From Chloroflexota bacterium (lineage in GTDB: Bacteria; Chloroflexota; Limnocylindria; Limnocylindrales; CSP1-4), in NCBI GenBank assembly GCA_005883615.1, contig VBEC01000021.1, positions 1 to 64,000 of the forward strand: a stretch of 64,000 nucleotides of DNA, read 5' to 3'. This document shows positions 55,636-64,000 of the stretch, piece after piece. Positions within the stretch are counted from its first letter, which is position 1, and every line of letters begins with the position of its first letter. The notes beneath the pieces were generated by a model. The model did no database searches and was not told the origin of the DNA. It saw only the letters and a list, made by a program, of their open reading frames with translations. The position numbers were made by a program, and so were the translations under genes.

Positions 55636-57657
55636 TCAGCCGACGATAGAAGCTTTCGAAGGCACCGATCCAATGGCGGCCAGGGCCTCGCGTACCTGCT
55701 CGGTGATGCCGGTGGCGTCCAGGCGCAGGTCGCGTCGAAGGTCCGAGACGGCGCCGTGGTCGACGAACGCGCCGGGCGGGATGCCGATGATCCTGATCGG
55801 CACATCGCGCAGCGCCGTGTCGGTCAGGCGAGCTGCTTCGAGCGCCTCCAGGACCGCCGACCCGAAACCGCCGGCGGCGACGCTTTCCTCGAGAGTCACG
55901 AGCAGCCGCTTGCCCCGCGCCTGCTCGAGGATGAGATCGGCATCCAGCGGCTTGGCAAACCGCGCATTGACCACACCCACCGACCATCCCTCGGCGGCCA
56001 GGGCGTCCGCTGCCTCCATGCCACGGGCGACGATCGGCCCGAAGCCGACGACGAGGACGTCCTCACCCCCGCGCAGAAGCTCGCCTTTGCCGACCGGCAG
56101 GATCTCCGGCTCGACGGGCGGCAGGTCGAAGCCGGGATCGCGCGGGTAATGCAACGCAAACGGGTGATCCTGAGCGAGGGCGGTTCGGAGCAGGGACCGA
56201 AGTTCCTGCTCGTCGCGCGGGCTGGCCACGATCAGGTTGGGCAGCTGGCGCTGAGCCGGGATCGTGAACATACCCTGGTGGCTCGTCCCGTCCTCGCCGA
56301 CGAGTCCGGCCCTGTCCACTGCCAGCACCACTGGCTGGTCGTTCTGACACACGTCGTGGATGGTCTGGTCGAACGCGCGCTGGAGGAACGTCGAATAGAG
56401 GGCGACCACGGGTCGCTGGCCGCCGAGAGCAAGGCCGGTGGCCATGGTCACGGCGTGCTGCTCGGCAATACCGACGTCGAAGAACCGGTCCGGGTAGACG
56501 GCCTGGAACTTGTTGAGGCCGGTGCCGGTTGGCATGCCCGCCGTGATCGCGACGATCCGCCTGTCTTCGGCCGCCAGCTCGATGAGCTCCGAGACGAAAT
56601 GAGCCGTGTAGTTGGGGGCCTTGGCGACCGATGGCCGGGGCCTCGCAGGCGGAGCCGCATCGTCGGACATCGATTCGCCGGGCATCGCGGCCTCAGAAGC
56701 GCCTCGGCCGTTGAGGTCGCCGATGCCGTTGGCCGACACCCGGGCGGGCATGGGCGGCAGCGCGGCGCCGTGGAACCCGACCTGGTCGCGCTCCGCGGGC
56801 CGGAAACCCTTGCCTTTGTGGGTGCGCACGTGGACCAGAACGGGCCCCGAGAGCTTGAGCGCCCCACGGATCGTCTCGTCGAGCGCGCGCAGGTTGTGGC
56901 CCGGGACGACCCCGATGTAGGTGATGCCGAGGTCCTCGAACAGTCGTCCGGGCTGGGCAAAGTTGACCACCGCCGAGCGCAACCGCCGCGAGAGCTCGAG
57001 GGCCGTCTCGCCGATCACGGGTACCTTGCGGATGAAGTCGTCGTAGGCAGTCCGGCTCGTCCGCCACGCGGCTGAGAGCTTGATCGTCGAGAGGTATTTG
57101 GAGAGCGCGCCGACCGTCGGACTGATCGACATCTCGTTGTCGTTGAGCAGGATCAGGATCTGCGTCTTTCGCTGGCCGATGTCGTTGAGTGCCTCCAGCG
57201 ACAGGCCGCTGATCAGGGCGGCGTCACCCACAACCACGGCAATGCGCTCGCGTCCGCCGCGCAGGTCGCGAGCCGCCGCCAGGCCCTGGGCGATCGACAG
57301 GCCCGTTCCGGCATGTCCCCCGTCGAACACGTCGTGAGGCGACTCGCTGCGCCTCGGGAAGCCGCCGACGCCACCGAGCTGCCGGAGCGTGTCGAACCGC
57401 TCGTAGCGCCCGGTCAGCAGCTTGTGGGGGTACGCCTGGTGACCGGTATCCCAGACGATCTTGTCCGTTGGCGACTCGAGAATGCGGTGGAGCGCGATCG
57501 TCAGCTCGACCACGCCGAGCGACGATCCAAGGTGGCCGCCGGTCGTCGCCACGGTGTCGATGATCGTGTCCCTGATCTCGGCGGCCAGCTGAGTCAGCTG
57601 TCGGCCCGACAGCGCGTGGAGGTCCTTCGGACCGTTGAGGGTGGCGAGTATCGTCAC
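55636..57657 (-). CDS. dxs: 1-deoxy-D-xylulose-5-phosphate synthase
   Basis: GHLGSSLGVVELTIALHRI...WDTGHQAYPHKLLTGR...GHAGTGLSIAQGLA...FDVGIAEQHAVTMATGLAL...DRAGLVGEDGTSHQGMF. Confidence 0.97.
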   Translation of the reverse strand: MTILATLNGPKDLHALSGRQLTQLAAEIRDTIIDTVATTGGHLGSSLGVVELTIALHRILESPTDKIVWDTGHQAYPHKLLTGRYERFDTLRQLGGVGGFPRRSESPHDVFDGGHAGTGLSIAQGLAAARDLRGGRERIAVVVGDAALISGLSLEALNDIGQRKTQILILLNDNEMSISPTVGALSKYLSTIKLSAAWRTSRTAYDDFIRKVPVIGETALELSRRLRSAVVNFAQPGRLFEDLGITYIGVVPGHNLRALDETIRGALKLSGPVLVHVRTHKGKGFRPAERDQVGFHGAALPPMPARVSANGIGDLNGRGASEAAMPGESMSDDAAPPARPRPSVAKAPNYTAHFVSELIELAAEDRRIVAITAGMPTGTGLNKFQAVYPDRFFDVGIAEQHAVTMATGLALGGQRPVVALYSTFLQRAFDQTIHDVCQNDQPVVLAVDRAGLVGEDGTSHQGMFTIPAQRQLPNLIVASPRDEQELRSLLRTALAQDHPFALHYPRDPGFDLPPVEPEILPVGKGELLRGGEDVLVVGFGPIVARGMEAADALAAEGWSVGVVNARFAKPLDADLILEQARGKRLLVTLEESVAAGGFGSAVLEALEAARLTDTALRDVPIRIIGIPPGAFVDHGAVSDLRRDLRLDATGITEQVREALAAIGSVPSKASIVG

Positions 57658-57729
57658 GCGGCGGGCGCTCCTTCGAGGCTGGACGGCGAGTCTACCCCGA
57701 GGCCCGCGGAGGCGCGTTCGAGCGCGCGG

Positions 57730-58032
57730 TCAGCTCTCGGGCGGCTCGATCGCCTCGTCCGGGCGCACGTGGAGTGCATCGAGGGCCCCGCCGGCTCGCT
57801 CGACGAGGCGCTTCACGCGAAGATCGGCGTCGGCCAGCAGGCGCGAACAGCGCTCGTGCAGCGCCACTCCGCGCTCGTACAGGGCGATCGACGTCTCGAG
57901 CGGCTGTCCGCCGGTCTCGAGGTCGGCGACGACGCGTTGGAGCTCGGCGAAGGCCTCATCGAAGGAAAGCCGGTCGATCGTGTCGGGCGCGATGGTTGGC
58001 CCATCGCTCCTGGCTGGCTCAGTCGCTGTCAC
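57730..58032 (-). CDS. xseB: Exodeoxyribonuclease VII small subunit
   Basis: LSFDEAFAELQRVVADLETGGQPLETSIALYERGVALHERCSRLLADADLRVKRL; GTG start. Confidence 0.93.
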   Translation of the reverse strand: MTATEPARSDGPTIAPDTIDRLSFDEAFAELQRVVADLETGGQPLETSIALYERGVALHERCSRLLADADLRVKRLVERAGGALDALHVRPDEAIEPPES

Positions 58033-58168
58033 GTCGGCGCTCTTCCTCGTTCGCGGCGTCTTCGGACCGCTGGATCCAGCGGTCGATACGGGGAGCAGCC
58101 AGCATACCAATCCGGATTCCCAGGGCGCCGAGAGCCAGCGCTACGGCGACGAACACCACGGCCTCCAT
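58019..58168 (-). CDS. Small 49-aa single-TM protein between xseB and xseA
   Basis: Translated by hand: MEAVVFVAVALALGALGIRIGMLAAPRIDRWIQRSEDAANEEERRRDSD*; overlaps the xseB GTG start; too short for the ORF track. Confidence 0.55.
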   Translation of the reverse strand: MEAVVFVAVALALGALGIRIGMLAAPRIDRWIQRSEDAANEEERRRDSD

Positions 58169-58171
58169 CGC

Positions 58172-59620
58172 TCAGGGCTTCTCGTCGTCCACGGTCGCCG
58201 CCAGCTCGCCGGCCGCGACGCGGACCGCGAGCCGTGAGCCGGGAGGTGCCTGGACGGGATCGCGGACGATGCGGCCGTCGGCCTGGCGGCGGACGATGGC
58301 ATACCCGCGCTCGAGCGTGGCCTGTGGTCCGAGGACGGCAAGTGCCGCGGCGTGACGCTCGAGCGCAGCGTGTGCAGCCGCGAGTCTCGCCGGTGCGATC
58401 GGATCGAGCCGCGCACCGAGCCGCTCCTGGGCTCCCCGGAGTTCGATCAGTCGCGCGAGCAGGCTTCGCGTCGCACGGTCGAGCAGGACGCCTGCACGTT
58501 CTCGCGCCTGGCCGAGTTGGGCGCTCGGGCTCAGCCGGTCGAGTGCGCGACGCTCCACGGCGAGGCCGACGGCCGCGGCCCCGAGCTGGCGGGTCATGCG
58601 GCGCTCGAGCGCCTCCGCATTGCCGGCCAGGGCGAGGGCGAACGCCGCGCGATCGGGCACGGCGAGCTCGGCCGCGGCCGATGGCGTGGCCGCCCTCACG
58701 TCAGCCGCAAAGTCTGCCAGCGTCACGTCGGTCTCGTGTCCGATGCCGGCGACAATCGGCAGCGCGTGGGCGACGATCGCTCGGACCACGCGCTCGTCGT
58801 TGAACGCCCAGAGGTCCTCGAGGGATCCACCTCCCCTCGCGAGGATCGTGGTCACAGGCGCATCTGCGATCCGTCCGTCCTTGCCGCACCGCTCCGCCCA
58901 GCGTTCCACCCGTCCGAGCGCCCGCACGATGCTCTGCGGCGCCCCCTCGCCCTGGACGAGACAGGGCGAGAGCACGACCTGGGTCAGCGGCCAGCGCCGG
59001 CGCAGGACTGTGCTGACGTCGTGCCAGACCGCCCCCGTCGGGCTGGTGACGACCGCGATGGTCGCCGGGCGTTCCGGCAGCGCCCGCTTCCGAGCACGAT
59101 CAAACAGGCCTTCGGCGGCGAGGCGTGCCTTCGTCGCCTCGAACTTGAGTGCCAGGTCCCCGAATCCGGCCGGCTGCAGGTCAACCACGTACAACTGGTA
59201 GACGCCCTGGGAGTCGAACACGTCGACGCGCCCGTGAGCGATCACGCGGAGCCCGGCCTGCGGCTCGAAGGCTGATGCGAGTCGATCGTCGCGGAACCAG
59301 ACACAGCTGAGCTGGCTGCGCTCGTCCTTGAGCGTGAAGTAGCCGTGCCCCGCGGACGAGATCGTCACCCTGCCGACCTCTCCCTCAACCCACACGTCGC
59401 GCAGCCGGTCGTCCCCTCGGACTGCCTCCCGTACGGCGCGAGTGACTTCGCTGACCGCCAGAATCCTGAGCCCGAACCTGCCCGGAGGCGGGACCGTCGG
59501 CGAGGCGGCCGCCGTAGGGATAGCAGCGGCCGTAGGCGTCGGCCGAGCGGGCTCCCCAACCACATCGATGGTGTCCCAGGCCGGAAGTGCCCAGTCGGGT
59601 GGTTCTCGATCGCTTCCCAC
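58172..59620 (-). CDS. xseA: Exodeoxyribonuclease VII large subunit
   Basis: VEGEVGRVTISSAGHGYFTLKDERSQLSCVWFR...TSPTGAVWHDVSTVLRRRWPLTQVVLSPCLVQGEGA...RGGGSLEDLWAFNDERVVRAIVAHALPIVAGIGHETDVTLADFAADVRAATPSAAAE. Confidence 0.95.
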   Translation of the reverse strand: MGSDREPPDWALPAWDTIDVVGEPARPTPTAAAIPTAAASPTVPPPGRFGLRILAVSEVTRAVREAVRGDDRLRDVWVEGEVGRVTISSAGHGYFTLKDERSQLSCVWFRDDRLASAFEPQAGLRVIAHGRVDVFDSQGVYQLYVVDLQPAGFGDLALKFEATKARLAAEGLFDRARKRALPERPATIAVVTSPTGAVWHDVSTVLRRRWPLTQVVLSPCLVQGEGAPQSIVRALGRVERWAERCGKDGRIADAPVTTILARGGGSLEDLWAFNDERVVRAIVAHALPIVAGIGHETDVTLADFAADVRAATPSAAAELAVPDRAAFALALAGNAEALERRMTRQLGAAAVGLAVERRALDRLSPSAQLGQARERAGVLLDRATRSLLARLIELRGAQERLGARLDPIAPARLAAAHAALERHAAALAVLGPQATLERGYAIVRRQADGRIVRDPVQAPPGSRLAVRVAAGELAATVDDEKP

Positions 59621-59913
59621 GAGCCGCACCTTACGCTGAGCGCCGGAGCTCCGCTTGTGACGACGCCCGGGCCGGGCTTCCCTGTCCAATGACCGACGCG
59701 CTCGGGCTGGCCATATCCATCGTGTTTCCGCTGCTCGGCTGGTCGCTGGCCCTGCGGTCAGACTGAGACACCGCCCGCTATCGGCTGTTGAGCCGAACTC
59801 GGCCATCGCGAGAGGCACCCGGGCATGCGGCCAACGGACCCCGGATGGTCGTTAGGCAGGAAGTCGCGCGGGCGGCGGGCCGGCTGCGCACCAGCCGCGC
59901 GTGGCCGATGCCG

Positions 59914-60471
59914 TCAGACCCGGGTCTGGTACTCCCCGGTCCGCGTGTCGACCCGGATCGTGTCGCCCTCGTTCACGAAGATCGGCACCTGCACGACCAG
60001 GCCGGTCTCCGTCCGCGCCGGCTTTCGGGCACCGGTCTGGGTGTCGCCGGCGAAGCCAGGCTCGGTCTCCTCGACGACGAGGTCGACGGTGACCGGCAGC
60101 TCGACGCCGATCGTTTCGCCCTGGTAGCTCGTCCGGTCGAGCGTCATACCTTCCTTGAGGTAGTTGACGGCGTCGTCGAGCTGGTCCGCGCGCAGCTGGA
60201 ACTGCTCATAGGACTCGGTCTCCATGAAATGAAAGTCGTCATCGTCCCGGAAGAGATACTGGACCGGCCGTCGTTCAAGCTGAGCGCGGGGCCACTTGCT
60301 GCCAGCCTGGAACGAGCGCTCCACGGTCTGGCCGCGCTTGATGTTGCGCAGCGTGATTCGAACCTGGGCAGAGCCGCGACCCATCTTGATGTGGTGGTAG
60401 TCGAGGATCTGCCAGAGCTCTCCGTCGAGCTCGATAGCGGCACCCTTGCGCAGTTCTCCCGTACTGATCAT
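59914..60471 (-). CDS. efp: Elongation factor P
   Basis: MISTGELRKGAAIELDGELWQILDYHHIKMGRGSAQVRITLRNIKRGQTVERSF...GARKPARTETGLVVQVPIFVNEGDTIRVDTRTGEYQTRV. Confidence 0.96.
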   Translation of the reverse strand: MISTGELRKGAAIELDGELWQILDYHHIKMGRGSAQVRITLRNIKRGQTVERSFQAGSKWPRAQLERRPVQYLFRDDDDFHFMETESYEQFQLRADQLDDAVNYLKEGMTLDRTSYQGETIGVELPVTVDLVVEETEPGFAGDTQTGARKPARTETGLVVQVPIFVNEGDTIRVDTRTGEYQTRV

Positions 60472-60564
60472 GGTCTCGCTGTGGCTCCTGGGCGGGCCGC
60501 GCTGCTCAATCCGGCGATCGAGGGCCGATTGTAGCCGAGCCTCGTCGAGCATCGGCCCGATGGT

Positions 60565-61797
60565 CTAGGCGCCGACGACCATCGCCTCGCGCGGGAACTG
60601 TGTCAGTCGCTCGACTCGACCGGCGGACCGATCGAACAGCACGAGATCTTCGATCCGGACGCCCATCTCCCCTTCGAGGTAGACCCCCGGCTCGACCGAG
60701 AACACGGTCGGGCTCGGCAGTAGGGCATCGACCGGCGCGGTACGTCCCAGGGTCGGTAGCTCGTGCGTGGCCAGGCCGATCCCGTGCCCGGTCCCGTGGC
60801 CGAAATGCTCGCCGTGCCCGGCAGCCTCGATCACCTGTCGTGCCAGCCCGTCGACACCACGCCCGGTCAGCGGCTCGCCAGCCCGGACCGCTCGCTCCAA
60901 CTCCGTAATGGCCGCTGCCTGGCTTCTCTCGACGAGCTCGTAGATCTCGAGATCGCGAGGAGAAGGCTCGCCGACGAAGAGGGTACGGGTCATGTCGCTT
61001 CGGTAGCCGTGAACCTGCGAACCGAAATCGAAGAGCAGGACCTGTCCTCCCTGGACCGGCCGATCGCCCGGCGAGCCGTGCGGCAGTGCGGCCTCCGGTC
61101 CTGCGAGCGCCGTGACGTCGAATGCCAGTGCCTCAGCGCCCCCCGTTCGCATGTGCCATTCGAGCTCGAGTGCGAGCTCATGCTCCGTCCGGCCGACCCG
61201 GATCGAGGGAAGGAGGGCCGCCAGCGCACGATCGGCCACCGTGCACGCAGCGGCGACCCTCTCCAGCTCGGCCGGTTCCTTGGTCGCCCGGTCCTCCTCG
61301 ACCCAGCCCTCGACGGGAACGAGCTCGACCGACGGAGCGGCCGCGCTCAGCCGCCCCCACAGGGCGTGGCTCACGAATCCCGCCTCGACAGCAACCCGCC
61401 GCGCTCCAAGCGATGAGACCAATCCCGGCCAGCGCTGTGGGAAGTCGCCGTACACGAATTCCACGCGAGCGTCGGGAGCCTCGCGACGCGTCTGTATCGT
61501 GTAGCGGCTGTCGGCCAGGACCACGACTTCCTCGCCACCCACGAAGAACTGGCCGGAGTGACCCGCAACCTTCTCCTCGCCGTCCCTCAGCGCGAAACCG
61601 GTCAGATAGCGGGTGTTCTCTGGTCGCACCCCGAAGTAAGCGTCGAGCCCGTCGCGAACCAGGCGTTCACGCACCCTGGCCAGCCTGGCCGGCCGCGCCG
61701 CGCGGTCGGCTTCCGCCCATTCGGATCGATCCGCCTGAGATGGTGGCGATCGGAAATCGGCCGGCAGCGGACGTGGGGCGGAGCGCACGCTGCTCAT
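60565..61797 (-). CDS. M24 family aminopeptidase (Xaa-Pro peptidase)
   Basis: LLFDFGSQVHGYRSDMTRTLFVGEPS...GHGEHFGHGTGHGIGLATHELPTLGR...FSVEPGVYLEGEMGVRIEDLVL. Confidence 0.94.
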   Translation of the reverse strand: MSSVRSAPRPLPADFRSPPSQADRSEWAEADRAARPARLARVRERLVRDGLDAYFGVRPENTRYLTGFALRDGEEKVAGHSGQFFVGGEEVVVLADSRYTIQTRREAPDARVEFVYGDFPQRWPGLVSSLGARRVAVEAGFVSHALWGRLSAAAPSVELVPVEGWVEEDRATKEPAELERVAAACTVADRALAALLPSIRVGRTEHELALELEWHMRTGGAEALAFDVTALAGPEAALPHGSPGDRPVQGGQVLLFDFGSQVHGYRSDMTRTLFVGEPSPRDLEIYELVERSQAAAITELERAVRAGEPLTGRGVDGLARQVIEAAGHGEHFGHGTGHGIGLATHELPTLGRTAPVDALLPSPTVFSVEPGVYLEGEMGVRIEDLVLFDRSAGRVERLTQFPREAMVVGA

Positions 61798-63149
61798 CGG
61801 TAGCCGTACTTCGTGAGGTTCGCCTCGTGTTCCGCCAGCGTCCTGGCGAACGCGTGCTCGTGGCTGCCATCGTTCTTGGCCACGAAGTACAGGTAGCCGG
61901 TCTTGGTGTCGGGCTGCAGCGCTGCATCGATCGACGCCGCTGTCGGGGTGCAGATCGGCCCGGGCATCAGCCCCCGATTCACGTACGTCTGGTAGCCGGC
62001 CAGCTCGGGTGGGAATTGGACGCCGTCGAGGCGCGTGCCCAGCGGCGACCAGAACGAATAGTTCGTCCACTGCTCGAGGGCCAGCTTCTTGAGCTCGATC
62101 GTGTCGTGGCCGTAGTACACGCTCGGATCGGCGTTGAGCAGCATCTTGTGGTTGAGCCGGTTCTGGTAGACGCCGGCGATGAGTGGCCGCTCAGCGTCGA
62201 TCACAGCCTCCTTTTCGACCAGGGATGCGAGCGTCAGCACCTGGTAGAAGGTCATGCCCCGGGCCTTCGGGACGGTCATCCGGTCGGGGCCGATCTGGCG
62301 ATAGAAGGCGTCGAGCATCATTCGGATGAGCGCGTCCGGCGTGACGTCGGGGGCGACCGTGTACGTCGCCGGCGCGAGGAATCCCTCGAGGGAGGCGCCC
62401 TGTGGCAGCTTGAGCCAGGGATAGTCGGACAGCAGGGCCTGGGGCGGGCTCGTCGCCTCCTTATAGAAGTCAGCGACGTTCATCTCGAGAGGCAGCGTTT
62501 CGAGCTTGGTCGTGACCTGCTCGAGCCGAAGGCCTTCACGAAGCTGGACGACGACGGTCGTGACGGGGGCGTTCAGCAGTCCTTCGACGAGCTGCTGCGG
62601 GGTCATGTTCCTGCGCAGGAGAAACGTCCCCGCCTTGAGCTGCGAGCTGAGCTTCTGCTCGGTGACCAGGAAGACGAAGGCTCGCGGATCCCGGAGATAG
62701 CCTTCCGAGGCAAGCTTGCTGGCGATGGCCCCCGCCGTGTCTCCGTCCGCGACCACGAAGTCGCGCTGCAGGGGATCGTCGCTGGGGGCCTGTGTGAGCT
62801 TGTCGCCCAGGTCGGAGCGAACCATGTCGGCCACGAAGGGAACGCTGAGGGCGCTCGGGTTATCGGCCGCCCAGCTGATCACGGCATCCGCGAACAGTGG
62901 TCGGAGGACCGTGAGAAGAGCGGTCAGCACGAGCGCGGCGAGCACGACCACGAAGACCAGGAACCGGATCAGGCCGAAGCGGCTCCCGGTGCTTCCGTTC
63001 CGAATCGGCCTCCCTCGGCCATTCCAGCCGTTGGTCGGGGGCCCGGCCGAGGGTGCCACCACGGGATCGCTCGGGCGGCCGATGTCTTCGGCGTCCAACG
63101 GATGCGCCTGGTCCCGGAGGCGTGGCCGGCCGCCGCCGCGCAGCGTCAC
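61794..63149 (-). CDS. mltG: Endolytic transglycosylase MltG
   Basis: N-terminal TM; YQVLTLASLVEKEAVIDAERPLIAGVYQNRLNHKMLLNADPSVYYG...GLMPGPICTPTAASIDAALQP. Confidence 0.95.
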   Translation of the reverse strand: MTLRGGGRPRLRDQAHPLDAEDIGRPSDPVVAPSAGPPTNGWNGRGRPIRNGSTGSRFGLIRFLVFVVVLAALVLTALLTVLRPLFADAVISWAADNPSALSVPFVADMVRSDLGDKLTQAPSDDPLQRDFVVADGDTAGAIASKLASEGYLRDPRAFVFLVTEQKLSSQLKAGTFLLRRNMTPQQLVEGLLNAPVTTVVVQLREGLRLEQVTTKLETLPLEMNVADFYKEATSPPQALLSDYPWLKLPQGASLEGFLAPATYTVAPDVTPDALIRMMLDAFYRQIGPDRMTVPKARGMTFYQVLTLASLVEKEAVIDAERPLIAGVYQNRLNHKMLLNADPSVYYGHDTIELKKLALEQWTNYSFWSPLGTRLDGVQFPPELAGYQTYVNRGLMPGPICTPTAASIDAALQPDTKTGYLYFVAKNDGSHEHAFARTLAEHEANLTKYGYR

Positions 63150-63718
63150 CGTGCCGAATCCACGCGTCGCTCCGGCACGTCAGCCCGCTCCGGCGCGCTC
63201 TCGTGGGCTGTCTCGCGGTCTCTCTCGGCAGCACTTTCCGTGGCGTTCTCGCGGTCCCTCTCGCTAGCGCTCTCCCGGCTTCTGGCATCAAGCTCGTCCT
63301 GCAGGATGATGGTGGCGGCCTCGCGATCGACCCGCTCGCGCCGGGCTCGCCGCTGGGCGGGCGTTGGCGGTCCGCCCGACCGACCGCGCTTCGCCGCTCC
63401 GACGCGTCCTTCGGCGAGATGGCTGGTAAGCCGCTCGTCCCGGTAGGCAAGCGGCAGCGCGAGCAGCCGGCCGACCTCGTCGGCCCAGGCTCGGGTCGAG
63501 CGCGCCTGCGGACCCTCGATACCGGACGCCTCGAAAGGCAGTCCGATCACGAGCTCGACGATACCTCGCTCGGTCACGATCCGGGCCAGATCCGCCACAT
63601 CCGCTGCCACGCTCGCTCGTCGCGGCAGGGTGGTCAGCGGGACCGCCCGCGGCGGCTCGCCTTCGGCGACGGCCAGGCCGATCCTGCGCTCGCCGAGATC
63701 GACTCCGAGGAGCGCCAT
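63146..63718 (-). CDS. ruvX: Holliday junction resolvase-like RuvX/YqgF with extended C-terminal tail
   Basis: MALLGVDLGERRIGLAVAEGE...ELVIGLPFEASGIEGPQARSTRAWADEV...LPLAYRDERLTSHLAE. Confidence 0.92.
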   Translation of the reverse strand: MALLGVDLGERRIGLAVAEGEPPRAVPLTTLPRRASVAADVADLARIVTERGIVELVIGLPFEASGIEGPQARSTRAWADEVGRLLALPLAYRDERLTSHLAEGRVGAAKRGRSGGPPTPAQRRARRERVDREAATIILQDELDARSRESASERDRENATESAAERDRETAHESAPERADVPERRVDSAR

Positions 63719-64000
63719 CACCGCGACGACCTTGCTATGGCTGGGCGGCCGGTCGTGGGCACGAGCGTGAGTCCGCCCACCGTCGGGGGCGCAGCTTCCG
63801 CGGACGCGCTTCCGATGCGAACGTCGAGTCGGAAATCGAAGCTCGGGATGGTCGTAACGAATGAGGGCCACACATCGATGCGGACGTCGCCATATTGTGA
63901 AAGGACCGACCGGGCGTCCTCAATCGTGCGGCCTTTCACCTGCTTCTTCAGGTCGTTGAGATCGAGGCGACGAAGTTGGCGGGCGGTCGCGCTCACTGGA
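63718..64000 (-). CDS. Hypothetical protein C-terminal region, probably continues beyond window
   Basis: LKKQVKGRTIEDARSVLSQYGDVRIDVWPSFVTTIPSFDFRLDVRIGSA; overlaps ruvX start as ATGA; only a weak GTG start at 63996. Confidence 0.5.
   Translation of the reverse strand, partial: PVSATARQLRRLDLNDLKKQVKGRTIEDARSVLSQYGDVRIDVWPSFVTTIPSFDFRLDVRIGSASAEAAPPTVGGLTLVPTTGRPAIARSSR

Noticed and set aside
61122-63446. 774-aa plus-strand ORF opposite the M24 peptidase and mltG
   Set aside because: Antisense artefact; low-complexity Arg/Pro composition with no motifs.

Overview
GC-rich, gene-dense bacterial chromosomal window. The gene content suggests Chloroflexota (inference only, no marker search possible). 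Most of it is housekeeping: a GT2/MFS/DUF951/DUF881 block, cysS, a GAF histidine kinase/NarL regulator pair next to a tandem-cupredoxin lipoprotein, ccdA/TlpA thiol-redox genes, nrdR-dcd, an ETF/acyl-CoA dehydrogenase/ETF:menaquinone-oxidoreductase-like cluster, molybdenum-cofactor genes, an aromatic amino acid decarboxylase/ALDH cluster, a solitary ftsZ, and a long minus-strand block (der, ispH, plsC, cmk, rluB, scpB, scpA, xerD, recN, nadK, tlyA, dxs, xseB, xseA, efp, M24 peptidase, mltG, ruvX). Two tRNAs (Arg-CCT, Pro-GGG) are present. No CRISPR array, intact transposase, prophage or rRNA was seen. Accessory or decayed DNA lies at about 10.5-14.3 kb and 34.2-36.0 kb. The main leads are: (1) an FtsZ whose only plausible start places a transmembrane helix N-terminal to the tubulin fold; (2) a GT2-like protein with a CysS-C-terminus-like helical segment at its N-terminus, convergent with cysS itself; (3) a 1.8-kb mosaic relic bounded by 19-bp near-identical direct repeats, containing gene fragments and an integrase C-terminus; (4) a two-copy micro-protein motif (RRAAHF..DELDAEHWLAAWERE) with mostly synonymous divergence over its conserved core. 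All family names come from reading translations by eye; no database search was run.
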